Counted from the first letter of the stretch, positions 25,202 to 34,778 are shown. The stretch is 64,000 nt of DNA from Acidimicrobiales bacterium (GCA_040219515.1 JAVJSI010000016.1:187390-251389), one strand, 5' to 3'. Translations and numbers: made by a program. The notes: a model not told the origin generated them from the sequence alone.

Positions 25202-25386
25202 GCCCACAGTTCTCTGCGCAGCGCCGGCTCTAAGTCCTCGATGGGTCGCAGTGGGGTGGCGGAGTCTGTTCATGGCGCCAGTGTGGGTGGCCGCGGCCGG
25301 GGAACTCCATGTGCGATCACCTCAGTTCCATACGCATTCGTCTCAACAGCTGGCGCGGGCGGGTGCGACGCTCCTACTGTGGGCCG

Positions 25387-26379
25387 ATGGAATCCCAGCG
25401 CTCGTCGCGAGCGACTGTCACCATTCCCGATGGGTGTCGCGACGACGTGGTGCCCCTGTTCGACCATCGAGCGGAGACTCTGGTCAGTGTCGGCGTCACC
25501 CAGGTGGCCCTCAGCGCATTGGTCGCCGGGTTCGACTGGCCTGGCCCGGATCCGCACACGCACCTCGTTCTCGCAACTGTCGAGGGTAGGGGTCGGCTGT
25601 TGCTGGGCGACCGCGAGCACGACCTCGGGCCAGGCACCGTCGCCGTGTGCCCCGCTCACACGGCCCGCCACCAGTGGGCGGACGAGCCCTGGCGACTCGT
25701 CACCATCCGGCTGGCGGAGATCGAGCCATGGCGCCGACTTCAGGAGATGGGTCCGTTCGTACTGGACGCCGAGGACCCGTATCGGTTCGCTGCCCCTGTG
25801 CTGGGGATTCTCGGCGAACTGCCCCCAGCGATGACTGTCGTCTCCGAGGCGTCGCGAGGCCGCGATCCGATCGATGAGTTCCTCAACCGATTCGGGTCAC
25901 GGATGAACCTGGCTTCGAGCGACGCGGGGCCGACTGCTCCCACCGAGCCGTTCTCGCTCTATGCCTTGGTCCTGCGGATCCAGCTCGAAGCACTGCGCAC
26001 CGGTCCTCCCTCGATCAGCGATGCCGAGCGTCACCTGGCCAGCCTGTGGGAGGCCGTACGGCGCGAACCCGGGCGCAACTGGAATGTCGAGTCGTCGGCG
26101 GCGCACCTCAGCGTCTCTCGGGCGACGCTGCATCGCCTCGTGACACGCCATCACCGGAGCAGTCCGGGTGCGATCGTCGAGCGCATCCGAATGGATCACG
26201 CGGCCCATCTGCTCGTGCACGGCGAGTTGCCGGTCAAGGCGATCTCAGCACAGGTCGGCTACGCAACGCCGTACTCGTTCTCGGCCGCATTCCGGCGCGC
26301 CCGGGGTTGCCCGCCCTCGGAGTTCCGTGAACAGGTCGGCCGGTTCGCCGCCGACCAGCGCAGCAGGCTCACCAGCTGA
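25387..26379 (+). CDS. AraC family transcriptional regulator
   Basis: 330 aa. N-terminal cupin-like sensing domain (HTHLVLATVEGRGRLLLGDR, DLGPGTVAVCPAHTARHQWA) and a C-terminal double helix-turn-helix (NVESSAAHLSVSRATLHRLV; then MDHAAHLLVHGELPVKAISA and VGYATPYSFSAAFRRARGCP-PSEFRE). The ligand is unknown. The ATG at 25387 is chosen; a longer frame runs into the divergent promoter region. It shares that 185-bp region with the lipoprotein gene, which may be a target. The MBL-fold gene follows 54 bp downstream. Confidence 0.9.
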   Translation: MESQRSSRATVTIPDGCRDDVVPLFDHRAETLVSVGVTQVALSALVAGFDWPGPDPHTHLVLATVEGRGRLLLGDREHDLGPGTVAVCPAHTARHQWADEPWRLVTIRLAEIEPWRRLQEMGPFVLDAEDPYRFAAPVLGILGELPPAMTVVSEASRGRDPIDEFLNRFGSRMNLASSDAGPTAPTEPFSLYALVLRIQLEALRTGPPSISDAERHLASLWEAVRREPGRNWNVESSAAHLSVSRATLHRLVTRHHRSSPGAIVERIRMDHAAHLLVHGELPVKAISAQVGYATPYSFSAAFRRARGCPPSEFREQVGRFAADQRSRLTS

Positions 26380-26433
26380 AGTCGCGCGCACCACTCGACC
26401 CTTCGACCACAAGAGAGAGGCCCACAACTCGCC

Positions 26434-27255
26434 ATGGACATCGTGCTCACCGGAACCGGCTCACCCCTGCCCGACGCCAACCGGGCCGGGCCATCCGCCC
26501 TCGTCAAGGCAGGCGATACCCACATCCTGATCGACGCCGGAAGGGGAGTGGTCATGCGCATGGCCGGTGCCGGCTCGTTGCCCGGCTTCCTTGCCGCGGT
26601 GCTCATCACGCATCTCCACAGCGATCATGTCTGCGCCCTCAACGACGTCATCACCACCCACTGGGTCATGACCCAGGGCAGCGCTCCGCTGCGGATTCGC
26701 GGCCCGGTCGGCACCGCCGAGTTCGTCGAACGTCAGCTCCACGCGCTCGAGGCCGACATCGGGTATCGCATCGCCCACCACGACGAGTTGACCGGTCCTC
26801 CGGAGGTCGAGCTCGACGACCTCGAACCCGGAGAGTCGTTCACCGTCGCCGATGTGTCGATCACAACTGCGGCGACTGAGCACGCACCCGTCAAGCCGAC
26901 CATCGGCTTCCGCCTCGCGCACGGCGGCGCCAGTGCGGCACTGGTCGGTGACACGATCCCGTGCGCCGGCGTCGACGAGCTGGCTCGGGACGCAGACCTC
27001 TACGTACAGGCGGTCGTCCGTCGGGATCTCGTCGAGGCGATCCCCAACGAGATGATCCAGGACATCGTCGACTACCACTCGAGTGTCATCGATGCGGCGC
27101 AGACGGCCAGCCGGGCCGGAGCGAAGAGGCTTGCGCTCACCCACATGGTCCCTGCGCCCACGCCACAGCAGTATCCGGAGTGGATCGCCCGCGCCGCCGA
27201 ACACTACGACGGCGACATCATCATCGGCGACGATCTCACCACCGTGACGATCTGA
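26434..27255 (+). CDS. MBL-fold metal-dependent hydrolase (RNase Z/arylsulfatase-like)
   Basis: 273 aa. Metallo-beta-lactamase fold of the ElaC/RNase Z-like branch: IVLTGTGSPLPDANRAGPSA, then the di-zinc motif THLHSDHVCALNDV, a third histidine in TEHAPVKPTIGFRL, the Asp ligand in LVGDT and the last His in LALTHMVPAP. These proteins hydrolyse phospho- or sulfo-esters or lactones; no exosite typical of tRNA processing is evident. Same strand as the AraC gene and perhaps its target. Confidence 0.85.
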   Translation: MDIVLTGTGSPLPDANRAGPSALVKAGDTHILIDAGRGVVMRMAGAGSLPGFLAAVLITHLHSDHVCALNDVITTHWVMTQGSAPLRIRGPVGTAEFVERQLHALEADIGYRIAHHDELTGPPEVELDDLEPGESFTVADVSITTAATEHAPVKPTIGFRLAHGGASAALVGDTIPCAGVDELARDADLYVQAVVRRDLVEAIPNEMIQDIVDYHSSVIDAAQTASRAGAKRLALTHMVPAPTPQQYPEWIARAAEHYDGDIIIGDDLTTVTI

Positions 27256-27260
27256 GAGCG

Positions 27261-27506
27261 GTGGTGAGATCAAAGAGTGCTGCTGCGAGCGCCGCGAGCA
27301 ACGTCCGGTCTGCGTCGGGAGGGGCGGAGGTGATCGTGGCGCGTATCGGCCGTCCTGTCGCCAGGATCGTCGCGTGGAAGGCTGCCAGCTCCGCACGCGT
27401 TCCGGGGTCGTGGTCGGGCCGGGTTGCGTACGGCGAGGACCTCGTTGGCCCTGACCCGGACGTCGTGGCGATCTTCGACGAGTCCTCTGACGCTGACGTG
27501 TTGTGA
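27261..27506 (+). CDS. Phd/YefM-type antitoxin, N terminus atypical
   Basis: 81 aa from GTG at 27261. The central part GGAEVIVARIGRPVARIVAW and the C terminus with PGSWSGRVAYGEDL match antitoxins paired with PIN toxins. The first ~20 residues (VVRSKSAAASAASNVRS) lack the usual E-A-K-x-x-L helix of the DNA-binding end, so it may be degraded there or the true start is unclear. The stop overlaps the toxin start by 4 bp, as normal for such modules. Confidence 0.55.
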   Translation: MVRSKSAAASAASNVRSASGGAEVIVARIGRPVARIVAWKAASSARVPGSWSGRVAYGEDLVGPDPDVVAIFDESSDADVL

Positions 27507-27883
27507 GGATCCTTCTGGATAGTCACGTTGCGCTGCGGTGGCTCGATGACAGTGCCGCGATGGGTCCGCATCGTCGTGAACTGATTTCGCACGCTGACGA
27601 GGCCTTCATCTCGTCGGTGACGCCGTGGGAGCTGGGGATCAAACGTGCGCGTGGGAAGTTGACGATGCCCGGGGGGTTGGTCGACGAGCTCGAGTCTGCG
27701 GGTTTCGTTTCGCTGTCGATCATGGCTGCGCATGCTGAGTCGGCGTCTGCGTTGCCGCCTCACCATCGGGACCCATTCGAACGGATGTTGGTCGCTCAGG
27801 CGCAACTCGAAACAGCGGTCGTCGTGACCGCCGACCAGGCTCTGGCCGGCTATGACGTAGAGCGATTCGACGCTCGGAGCTGA
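27503..27883 (+). CDS. PIN-domain toxin (VapC family)
   Basis: 126 aa. Type II toxin ribonuclease with the four-acid PIN site visible: ILLDSHVALRWL (first Asp, residue 6), TPWELGIK (Glu), HRDPFERMLVAQA (Asp) and TADQAL (Asp). VapC toxins cleave tRNA or rRNA when their antitoxin is lost. The GTG start overlaps the antitoxin stop. It is the last gene before the signalling island. Confidence 0.85.
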   Translation: MRILLDSHVALRWLDDSAAMGPHRRELISHADEAFISSVTPWELGIKRARGKLTMPGGLVDELESAGFVSLSIMAAHAESASALPPHHRDPFERMLVAQAQLETAVVVTADQALAGYDVERFDARS

Positions 27884-28280
27884 ACGGCAACGGCGCACGT
27901 CCGGGCCTGTTCGGCCCGCTCAGCCACGTCAACCGGCGCCTCGCGCCACCAGCGCCCCATGGTCGGGCGCGGTCGGCTCGACCACATCGGATTCCACCCC
28001 GGCGATCTCGAGCGGTTCGGAGAGATCCGCAGACGGCTGATGGCCAAGGGGGCTGAACTCGTCGACGAACTGGAGCGCGACGGCGACCTGCGACGCCAAC
28101 GGGAACTCCGACCGAACGGCTACTTCGTCGACCATGACCGGCACCTGCGCCGCCCGCTCGAGGAACACAACCAGATCCCGAAGCTCCTCCATGAGCGGGA
28201 AACGGCATGACACAGATCGGTCATCCCGGTCGACTCGAACGGGTCTGTGGTCACATCGACGTGTTCGGCACCATGGAGTC
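27884..28280. other. Gene-poor stretch with a possible VOC-family remnant
   Basis: No intact gene is convincing over 397 bp. From about 27959 the plus strand can be read as GRGRLDHIGFHPGDLERFGE followed by IRRRLMAKGA, which resembles the middle of a vicinal-oxygen-chelate (glyoxalase-like) protein. The remainder does not continue the match. It may be debris left at the island border. The promoter of the EAL gene is probably near the right end. Confidence 0.35.
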
Positions 28281-30704
28281 ATGGAATTCCTCGATGCCAC
28301 GGCACGACCGACTGGACGGCTCCTCGCCGACGAGACCCTCGTCGTCGACGTCGACGCCGACGGACGGGTGCTCGGGGCGGTGCGAGCACAGCCGGGAGCC
28401 TCGTTCATCGCGTGGAACTTCGATGTGAGCGGTTCCCTGGGCGACTATCGCATCCTCTGCCACCGCCTGTTGGGCGCCGACCGCCCCACGGCGGAACGCA
28501 TCGTTGCCGGGATCCGCGGCGTGCTGGTGGGCCGGATACCCGTGTACGAGACGAGTTTCACGACATCGGTCGGTGGCGCGAGCCGCTGCTTCCTCGTCCA
28601 CGTGGCGCAGGGGTCCGGTGGCGCGGCGGTGGTGGCCCATTCCGACATCAGCACCATCCGGCGGTCGGAGGCGGTCCTCGGCGGCGGCTCGGCCTCAGCG
28701 CAAGCCGAGGTCCTTCTGCTGCTCGATGCCGAAGGGGAACTGCTCGAGGACCGCGGATCGCTTCCATCGGGTCCCATCGCCGACCTGGACCATCTGCGGA
28801 GCGTCCTGCACCCGTCGGATCTCCCGCGGTGCGGTGAGGCGTTCCTTCGGTGTGTGTCCGTCCCCGAAGGGGAGGAACGCATTCTGGTCCGACTCCGTCG
28901 GACGGACGGCGGGTGGGCCCACCTCTCGATCCTGATGACCAACCAACTCCACGCACCGGAGGCCGCGGTGGTCTTCTCCGGCCACGATGTCTCCGCCGTC
29001 GTGCACGCGCGGTTGGCCGAGCATCTGCGCGATGACGTGCTGGCCGACCTGCCCGCGGCGGTGATCGGCACGGATGACGCCGGCGTCGTCGTCGTCTGGA
29101 ACCACGGCGCGAGCGCGCTGTTCGGTCGATCGTCGGCCGAGATGCAGGGACGGACCCTCGAGAGCCTCGCAGTCGTCAACGGCCCATGGTCCGATCCGGA
29201 GGTCGTCGGGGCTGTCAAGGGGTGCGGCAAGTGGTCGGGAACGTTCCCCATCCAGTTCGAGGGCAGCATCGGTGCGTTTCCGATGTGGATCAGCATCCGG
29301 CGGACCACCGACCCCGTGACGGGCCTGGCCTCCTGTGTGCTGATCGCGGTCGACGAGTCGGAGAAGGAGCGCCTGCGCTCGACGTTGGCGCACCGCGACG
29401 ACCACGATCCGCTCACCAACCTGTTGAACAGAGAAGGCCTCCTGTCGGAGCTCGGCCGGGCCATGGCAAACGCCGAGCCGGAGAGCCTGGTCGCGGTGGT
29501 CAGCCTCGACCGGTTCTACGAAGTCAACGCGACGGTCGGGGCGGCGGCGGGCGACCGGGTGCTGCGGCGAGTCGGACGGACGCTCGAGGGTGCCACGAGC
29601 CCGGACGCCGCGGTCGGCCGGCTCTACAGCGACGTGTTCGCGATCGTGACGAGCGACGCATCCGACCCACTCGGTTTCGGCCGCGATGTCCTCGCCTCCC
29701 TGGAGGCCGTCGAGATCGCGCCAGGAACGACGCTGGCGGCCAGCATCGGTGTGCGGGTGATCGAGAACGCGGACACCGACCCCACCGTCGTGCTCGACGA
29801 GGCGCGGGAGGTGGCCACCGCCGTCCGGGCGGCCGGCGGCAACAACGTGTCGATCTTCGAGACGAGTCTGCGCTCATCGATGCTCAGCCGGATCGAGCTG
29901 CAGCACGACCTGCAGAGGGCGCTCGATCGGCGAGAGTTGCGGGTGAAGTACCAACCGGTGATCCGACTCGGCGACGGCGCGGTCGTGGGCGTCGAAGCCC
30001 TGATCCGGTGGCCACACCCGACCCGGGGAATGGTCGGACCCGACGAGTTCATCCCGATTGCGGAAGAGACCGGAGCCATCCACCAACTCGGCGCGTACGT
30101 GCTCGACGAGGCGTGCGCCGAGGCCGCTCGTTGGAGTCGCCTCCGCTCCGGGACCGAGCCTCCGTTTCGGGTGGCGGTCAACCTCTCCGCCGCCCAACTG
30201 GCGGACGAGCGATTCGCCGCCCGGGTCGACATGACGATCGAACGCCATGATCTCGACCCGTCGTCGCTCACGTTCGAGCTCACCGAATCCGTGCTGATGT
30301 CCCGGAGCGACGCGGTTCAACGACTGACCGAACTCAAGGCGGTCGGGGTCCGGATCGCGATCGACGACTTCGGGACCGGCTACAGCTCGCTGTCGCGCCT
30401 CAAGGACATGCCGATCGATGTCCTGAAGATCGACCGGTCATTCGTGGCCGACATCTGCTGTTGCGGCACCGAGTCGGCGATCATCTCGACGATTCTGCAA
30501 CTCGCCTACGCGCTTGACCTCGACGTGGTTGCGGAGGGCGTCGAGACGGAGGAACACCGTGACGTGTTGCACGAACTCCGGTGCCCCAACGGACAAGGCT
30601 TCCTGTGGTCACCGGCGGTCGATCCGAGCGACATCGACCGACTCCTGGCCGAGCGGTTCCCGCCGGCGACTGCCGTCGGCGAGTGTGAGCGGGTGGCGAC
30701 CTAG
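28281..30704 (+). CDS. PAS - degenerate GGDEF - EAL cyclic-di-GMP phosphodiesterase
   Basis: 807 aa, no membrane helix or signal peptide, so cytosolic. Two or three PAS-like sensory regions (about 1-360), one with LADLPAAVIGTDDAGVVVVW. A GGDEF domain at about 370-530 has RLYSDVFAIV where GGDEF should be (about residue 447), so cyclase activity is not expected. The EAL domain (about 550-800) is intact: VEALIRWPHP (Glu about 571), NLSAAQL, FELTESVLM, AIDDFGTGYSSLSRLKDMP, LKIDRSFV, VAEGVETEEH, QGFLWSPA. Likely hydrolyses cyclic-di-GMP. The stop overlaps the convergent kinase stop by 4 bp. Confidence 0.88.
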   Translation: MEFLDATARPTGRLLADETLVVDVDADGRVLGAVRAQPGASFIAWNFDVSGSLGDYRILCHRLLGADRPTAERIVAGIRGVLVGRIPVYETSFTTSVGGASRCFLVHVAQGSGGAAVVAHSDISTIRRSEAVLGGGSASAQAEVLLLLDAEGELLEDRGSLPSGPIADLDHLRSVLHPSDLPRCGEAFLRCVSVPEGEERILVRLRRTDGGWAHLSILMTNQLHAPEAAVVFSGHDVSAVVHARLAEHLRDDVLADLPAAVIGTDDAGVVVVWNHGASALFGRSSAEMQGRTLESLAVVNGPWSDPEVVGAVKGCGKWSGTFPIQFEGSIGAFPMWISIRRTTDPVTGLASCVLIAVDESEKERLRSTLAHRDDHDPLTNLLNREGLLSELGRAMANAEPESLVAVVSLDRFYEVNATVGAAAGDRVLRRVGRTLEGATSPDAAVGRLYSDVFAIVTSDASDPLGFGRDVLASLEAVEIAPGTTLAASIGVRVIENADTDPTVVLDEAREVATAVRAAGGNNVSIFETSLRSSMLSRIELQHDLQRALDRRELRVKYQPVIRLGDGAVVGVEALIRWPHPTRGMVGPDEFIPIAEETGAIHQLGAYVLDEACAEAARWSRLRSGTEPPFRVAVNLSAAQLADERFAARVDMTIERHDLDPSSLTFELTESVLMSRSDAVQRLTELKAVGVRIAIDDFGTGYSSLSRLKDMPIDVLKIDRSFVADICCCGTESAIISTILQLAYALDLDVVAEGVETEEHRDVLHELRCPNGQGFLWSPAVDPSDIDRLLAERFPPATAVGECERVAT

Positions 30705-31858
30705 CGAACCGGGCGCGTCGCCGGGAGGATCAGGGCGATCACGGTACCGCTGCGGTCGCCGCGCCCGACCCGGAGGGAGGCGTCGACGGTGGCGGATCGC
30801 TGCCGCATGCTGGCGAAACCCCGGTGGGCCGGGTCCGTTGAATCGAAGTCGGCCGGTAGGCCGACGCCGTCGTCGGTGACCCGGATCTCGATCGTTCGCG
30901 ATCGGTGGCGAACTGCGACCTCGACGCTACGGGCGCGAGCGTGGTCCCGCACGTTGGCGAGTGCTTCCTGAACGATGCGCTCAGCCGTCAACAGCAGCTC
31001 GAGCGGAAGTTCGTGGGGGGCGCCCTCCTCGCGGAACTTCGGCGTCCAGCCTGCCAGCATCGCATGGGAATCGAGCATCGTCCGGAGCATCGTGTCGAGG
31101 CGCCGATGACCGACGAAGCTGTCGAGGTCGAGGATCAGCTCGCGCAGTTCCTGGCGGGTCTGGTCCGTGTGGGTACCCAGCGCGGCGATCTCCTGCTCGA
31201 GCGCGTCATCCTCGATCAGGTCACGGACGAGTTGGAGGCGCAGCGCAAGTGAGACCAGGGTCTGTTGGGGGCCGTCGTGGAGTCGATTGGCAATGACCCG
31301 GCGGTCCTCTCGTTCCGCGAGGAGTTCCTGGCGCAGAACGTCGTAGCGACTCGCCTCCAGCTCGACGGCGCGTCGGAGCGCCCAGGCCACGCTGGCGATT
31401 CCCTGCGCGATCTCGGAGGCCGCGGGGGAGATCTCGATCGCGCGCTCGTTCTGCTCGATGGTCAGAAATCCGGTCAGGCGCGATCCGTCGGTCATCGGGG
31501 CGAGTGCCATGCTGTGTATCCCCGCGGCGCGGGCCACGGACCGAAGCCCGCTCCGGTTGATGGCGTCGTCGACCACCAGCAGGTCGTGGTGCTCGATCAG
31601 CTCGCGCACGATCGGATTGTCGATCCCGATCGAGAAGCCGGAGAACCGGGCGGCGACGGCCGGGGGGTTGCCGGCGTTGACCAGTGCATGGAAGCGATCG
31701 TCACGCCGGACGAACATGCTCGCCCGATCGCACCCGCAGCACTCACGAGCGACATGGCAGAGCCGTTGCAGCCGCTCGTCGACGGGGGTGTCGGTGTCGA
31801 CGAGGATCGCGCACGCTTCGAGCAACCCGCCGACGAGGTCCGGACCGGCAGGTGTCAT
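30701..31858 (-). CDS. GAF-domain sensor histidine kinase, NarL/LuxR-coupled type (HisKA_3)
   Basis: 385 aa. GAF sensor domain at about 20-165 (LLEACAILVDTDTPVDERLQ, with a CCGCDRASMFVRRDD cysteine cluster), then the HisKA_3 dimerisation helix with the phospho-acceptor in IANRLHDGPQQTLVSLALRL (about His193), and the ATPase domain with IVQEALANVRDHARA and VTDDGVGLP. The NarL-type regulator starts only 26 bp away in the other direction and is the obvious partner. The ATG at 31858 is preferred; a longer frame would overlap that regulator. Confidence 0.88.
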   Translation of the reverse strand: MTPAGPDLVGGLLEACAILVDTDTPVDERLQRLCHVARECCGCDRASMFVRRDDRFHALVNAGNPPAVAARFSGFSIGIDNPIVRELIEHHDLLVVDDAINRSGLRSVARAAGIHSMALAPMTDGSRLTGFLTIEQNERAIEISPAASEIAQGIASVAWALRRAVELEASRYDVLRQELLAEREDRRVIANRLHDGPQQTLVSLALRLQLVRDLIEDDALEQEIAALGTHTDQTRQELRELILDLDSFVGHRRLDTMLRTMLDSHAMLAGWTPKFREEGAPHELPLELLLTAERIVQEALANVRDHARARSVEVAVRHRSRTIEIRVTDDGVGLPADFDSTDPAHRGFASMRQRSATVDASLRVGRGDRSGTVIALILPATRPVR

Positions 31859-31884
31859 GAGGTACGGCAGCGCTGTCGAGTAAC

Positions 31885-32580
31885 GTGGACGCGGTGACGC
31901 AGGAGCCCACTCGGCGCGACGTGGAAACGTCGCCGGTGACGGTAGTCGTCGTCGACGACCACACGATGTTCCGCGAATCCCTGCGCATGGCGCTCTCCGA
32001 CACCGACGGGATCGAGGTGGTCGGCGCGGTCGCATCGCTGCACGAGGCGCGGCGCGAGGTCGACGAGAAGCGGCCCACGGTGGCGTTGCTCGACTACGCC
32101 CTGTCGGATGGCACCGGGGTCGAGCTGGCGACCTGGATCCACGAGCACTGCTCGGAAGTGGCGACCATGGTCCTCACCGCGAGCGAGGGGGTACAGGCGG
32201 CGGCGGAAGCGGTGGCCGCCGGGTGCGGAGGGTTCCTCCGCAAGAGCGCCGATGTGACCGCCCTGCGTTCGGCGTTGCTGCGCGTGGGTGCCGGAGAGGC
32301 GGCGTTCGACGCGCAAACACTCGCCGCGGCGGTCACCTGGCTCAACCAGGCGCCTCCAACTGCACCCGTGCAGTTGTCCGACCGGGAGCAGGAGATCCTC
32401 GAGCTGCTCGCCGAGGGCCGGACCACCGCCGAGATGGCCGATCTCCTGGTACTCAGCCATCACACGGTCCGAAACCACGTCCGTAACCTTCTCGGCAAGC
32501 TCGACGCCCGGTCTCAGCTGGAGGCGTTGGTCCTGGCCGCGTCGATGGGGTTGGTCGAGGTGGGACGCCCGCTCCAGTGA
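31885..32580 (+). CDS. NarL/FixJ family response regulator
   Basis: 231 aa. Receiver domain (VVVVDDHTMFRESLRMALSD; phospho-acceptor Asp70 in LLDYALSDG; TASEG and LRKSAD for the Thr/Ser and Lys) and a C-terminal LuxR helix-turn-helix (LSDREQEILELLAEGRTTAE, MADLLVLSHHTVRNHVRNLL). GTG at 31885 is the longest start; a second GTG at 31894 is possible. Divergent from the GAF kinase and close to two further HisKA_3 kinases, any of which may phosphorylate it. Confidence 0.92.
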   Translation: MDAVTQEPTRRDVETSPVTVVVVDDHTMFRESLRMALSDTDGIEVVGAVASLHEARREVDEKRPTVALLDYALSDGTGVELATWIHEHCSEVATMVLTASEGVQAAAEAVAAGCGGFLRKSADVTALRSALLRVGAGEAAFDAQTLAAAVTWLNQAPPTAPVQLSDREQEILELLAEGRTTAEMADLLVLSHHTVRNHVRNLLGKLDARSQLEALVLAASMGLVEVGRPLQ

Positions 32581-32606
32581 CCCCGTCGCGGCGCCCGGGT
32601 CAGCGC

Positions 32607-33665
32607 TCACTTCGCCGATGCCGCCGGAGTTCTCGGCAGGAGGGCCCGCACGGTGGTGCCCGCGGCATCCGAATCGATGGTGAGTGAGCCGTCGACCGCT
32701 CCGGCCCGTTCCTGCATCGACGTGATGCCGAGGTGACCGGGTCGTAGATCTACGTCACGTGGATCGAATCCGTGCCCGTCGTCGCGGACTGTCACCTCCA
32801 CCGCCGATCCCAGAGAACGCACGAGGACATCGAGTCGCGCAGCATCGGCATGCCGGCGGGCGTTGGCACAGGCTTCGTGGACGATTTCGAGTACCGCCCG
32901 GACGTGGCTCGCCTCGGGCATCCAAGCCAGTTGGACGGTGATACGCCTCTCGAGCTCAGGGGCGAGGTCCATGGCCATCTCCTCGAGGGCCAACCGCAGC
33001 TCCGCTGACGAGCCGGGCGGCGGGCGGACGTCTTCGATCGTCCGGATCGACCGCAGAGCACGGTCGAGATGGCCGAGCGCCCGCTCGACTGCGGCAACGC
33101 CGGTCGGTGAAACGTCGGCCGCAGCCCGTTCGAGGTCGAGCCGGGCCGCGGCCACGGCGTGAAGGGGTCCGTCGTGCAGCGTCTCTGCGACATCGGCATG
33201 GCTGAGATCGCCGTCGAGGAACAAGCGGCGGAGCATCTCCTGCCGGTCGCTCTCCAGCTGCTCCACCCGCCGTCGAGCGATGACCTCGGGCGTGTAGTCC
33301 TTCAGCACGCCGACGAGTCGTCGACCGTCGGGGGCTTCGAACATCTGTGCGACGGTCCGAAGGTGCATCACTGCACCGTCAGCGGGCCGCACGAGCCGGA
33401 ACCGAATGTCGTAGGGCACCTCGCCGGCCAGAGCCTGCGCCCGTCGGTGCTGAAACGCATCGCGATCGTCGGCGTGGACCATGGCGATCAACTCGTCGAA
33501 CGTCGGCGGCGCTCGGCGCGACCATTTCAGCAGGGCGTACACATGGTCTGACCAGTAGACGCCACCGTTGCCGTCGAGGCGAGCTTCCCAGCTCCCCGTT
33601 CCGGAAACCAGCTGTGCCCGGCCGAGTTGGCGGACCTTCTGGCCGAGTACGTCGTCGGTGCTCAT
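32607..33665 (-). CDS. PAS-domain sensor histidine kinase (HisKA_3)
   Basis: 352 aa. One PAS/PAC domain (VSGTGSWEARLDGNGGVYWS, PPTFDELIAMVHADDRDAFQ) at about 15-125, then HisKA_3 with VAETLHDGPLHAVAAARLDL (His about 163), and an intact ATPase domain: IVHEACANARRHADA (N box) and VTVRDDGHGFDP (G1 box), GHLGITSMQERAGAVDG. Soluble. The start overlaps the stop of the next minus-strand kinase gene by 4 bp (ATGA), so both are made from one transcript. Confidence 0.88.
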   Translation of the reverse strand: MSTDDVLGQKVRQLGRAQLVSGTGSWEARLDGNGGVYWSDHVYALLKWSRRAPPTFDELIAMVHADDRDAFQHRRAQALAGEVPYDIRFRLVRPADGAVMHLRTVAQMFEAPDGRRLVGVLKDYTPEVIARRRVEQLESDRQEMLRRLFLDGDLSHADVAETLHDGPLHAVAAARLDLERAAADVSPTGVAAVERALGHLDRALRSIRTIEDVRPPPGSSAELRLALEEMAMDLAPELERRITVQLAWMPEASHVRAVLEIVHEACANARRHADAARLDVLVRSLGSAVEVTVRDDGHGFDPRDVDLRPGHLGITSMQERAGAVDGSLTIDSDAAGTTVRALLPRTPAASAK

Positions 33666-34705
33666 GGCGCGACGTTGTGGGGCAGCACCGATCGGAGCGT
33701 CAACTGGCCCTCGGCGGCGACAACGGTGGCCCAGCCCCCCGCCGAGTGCGCCCGCTCCTCGAACCACAGCATCTCGAGCGGGCGGGCGTCGTGATCGGCC
33801 TGCGACTCGATACGGGCGGAGCCGGAGGCGACGATGGTGAGGGCGAGATCGGAGGGCGACCAGGAGAAGTCGATGTTGATTTTCGTCGCCTCCAAGCGGG
33901 CGCACACGCGGAGCGCGTCGACCACGTGTTCGACGACGGGTCCGGCCGGGCCATCGTCGACGAACTCCCCGGAGACGACGATCTCTGCGGAAGCGTCGGG
34001 CACCAGGTGGGCGACGAGCGCCGAGACGGCGCGGCTGGTGCTCATCGTGCGGAGCGACGCGGGGTCGAGCGCCATGAGCATCGACCGGAGATCGTCGATG
34101 ATGCCGCGGAGCGCGTCGGCCGTGGGGTGCACCACGTCGTCTTCGACGCTGTCGAGTTCGAGTGCGGCGAGGGTGAGATGCTGGATCGGCCCGTCGTGGA
34201 GCCGGCTGGCGAGATCGCGTTGCGCCTTCGCATGCTTGTCGATCAACAGGTGGAGGAGCTCACTGCGCCGGTTCTGGAGCGCCTGCCGCCGCTCCTCCTG
34301 ACGGAGCTGCTCGGTCTGGTCGGAGACCACGCCCACGAGCCGGATCGGTGTACCCGAGGGATCCCGCTCGATCTCGGCCTGTTCGTGCACGAAGCGGACC
34401 ACTCCGTCGGGACGCAGGACGCGATGGTCGACGAGGTAGGGACGCCGGCCGAGGAACGCTTCCTCGTGGGCGATGAAGAACATTGCCCGGTCGTCGGGAT
34501 GGATCGAGGCCACGAAGCGTTCGAACGACGGTTTGGTGCCGGGATCCCAGCCGAAGATCTCGAAGACGTTCGCCGACCATGTGAGCCGGCCCTCGACCAG
34601 GTCGTTGGTCCAGCTGCCCGTTCCTGCGATTCGTTCCGCGGTCTCCAAATGGCGCTCGATCTCGGACTCGTCGTAGATCAGCTCGGAGTTCCGATTCAGC
34701 CCCAT
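33662..34705 (-). CDS. PAS histidine-kinase-like protein with degenerate ATPase domain
   Basis: 347 aa. PAS domain (AERIAGTGSWTNDLVEGRLT, WSANVFEIFGWDPGTKPSFE) and a HisKA_3 helix with LASRLHDGPIQHLTLAALEL (His about 169), so paralogous to its neighbour. But the ATPase region has no N box (VVDALRVCARLEATKINIDF instead of NAxxHA) and no D-x-G-x-G: the G1 position reads VASGSARIES. It is unlikely to bind ATP and may act as a dimer partner or regulator. Start: ATG at 34705 preceded by AGGAAGGGA. The in-frame stretch upstream is a short tandem repeat. Confidence 0.8.
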   Translation of the reverse strand: MGLNRNSELIYDESEIERHLETAERIAGTGSWTNDLVEGRLTWSANVFEIFGWDPGTKPSFERFVASIHPDDRAMFFIAHEEAFLGRRPYLVDHRVLRPDGVVRFVHEQAEIERDPSGTPIRLVGVVSDQTEQLRQEERRQALQNRRSELLHLLIDKHAKAQRDLASRLHDGPIQHLTLAALELDSVEDDVVHPTADALRGIIDDLRSMLMALDPASLRTMSTSRAVSALVAHLVPDASAEIVVSGEFVDDGPAGPVVEHVVDALRVCARLEATKINIDFSWSPSDLALTIVASGSARIESQADHDARPLEMLWFEERAHSAGGWATVVAAEGQLTLRSVLPHNVAP

Positions 34706-34715
34706 GCCGTCCCTT

Positions 34716-34759
34716 CCTGCCCCCGACACGCCTGCCCCCGACCCCCCTGCCCCCGACAC
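34716..34759. repeat. Three-copy short tandem repeat
   Basis: CCTGCCCCCGACA-like units (13-15 bp) occur three times in a row between the start of the minus-strand kinase gene and the palindrome at 34761. It lies in the leader of that gene; slippage could alter leader length. Confidence 0.6.
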
Positions 34760-34760
34760 A

Positions 34761-34778
34761 ATGACACAAGTGTGTCAT
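34761..34778. promoter_or_regulatory. Palindromic operator candidate in a divergent promoter region
   Basis: ATGACACA-AG-TGTGTCAT has perfect 8-bp arms and sits between the divergent kinase-like gene (start 34705) and the receiver gene (start 34814). Its AT content is unusual for this region. The binding protein is not known. Confidence 0.5.

Noticed and set aside
27959-28210. An 83-codon plus-strand gene
   Set aside because: Only about 30 residues resemble a VOC protein, there is no ribosome site, and the rest does not fit the fold. Treated as a possible remnant.
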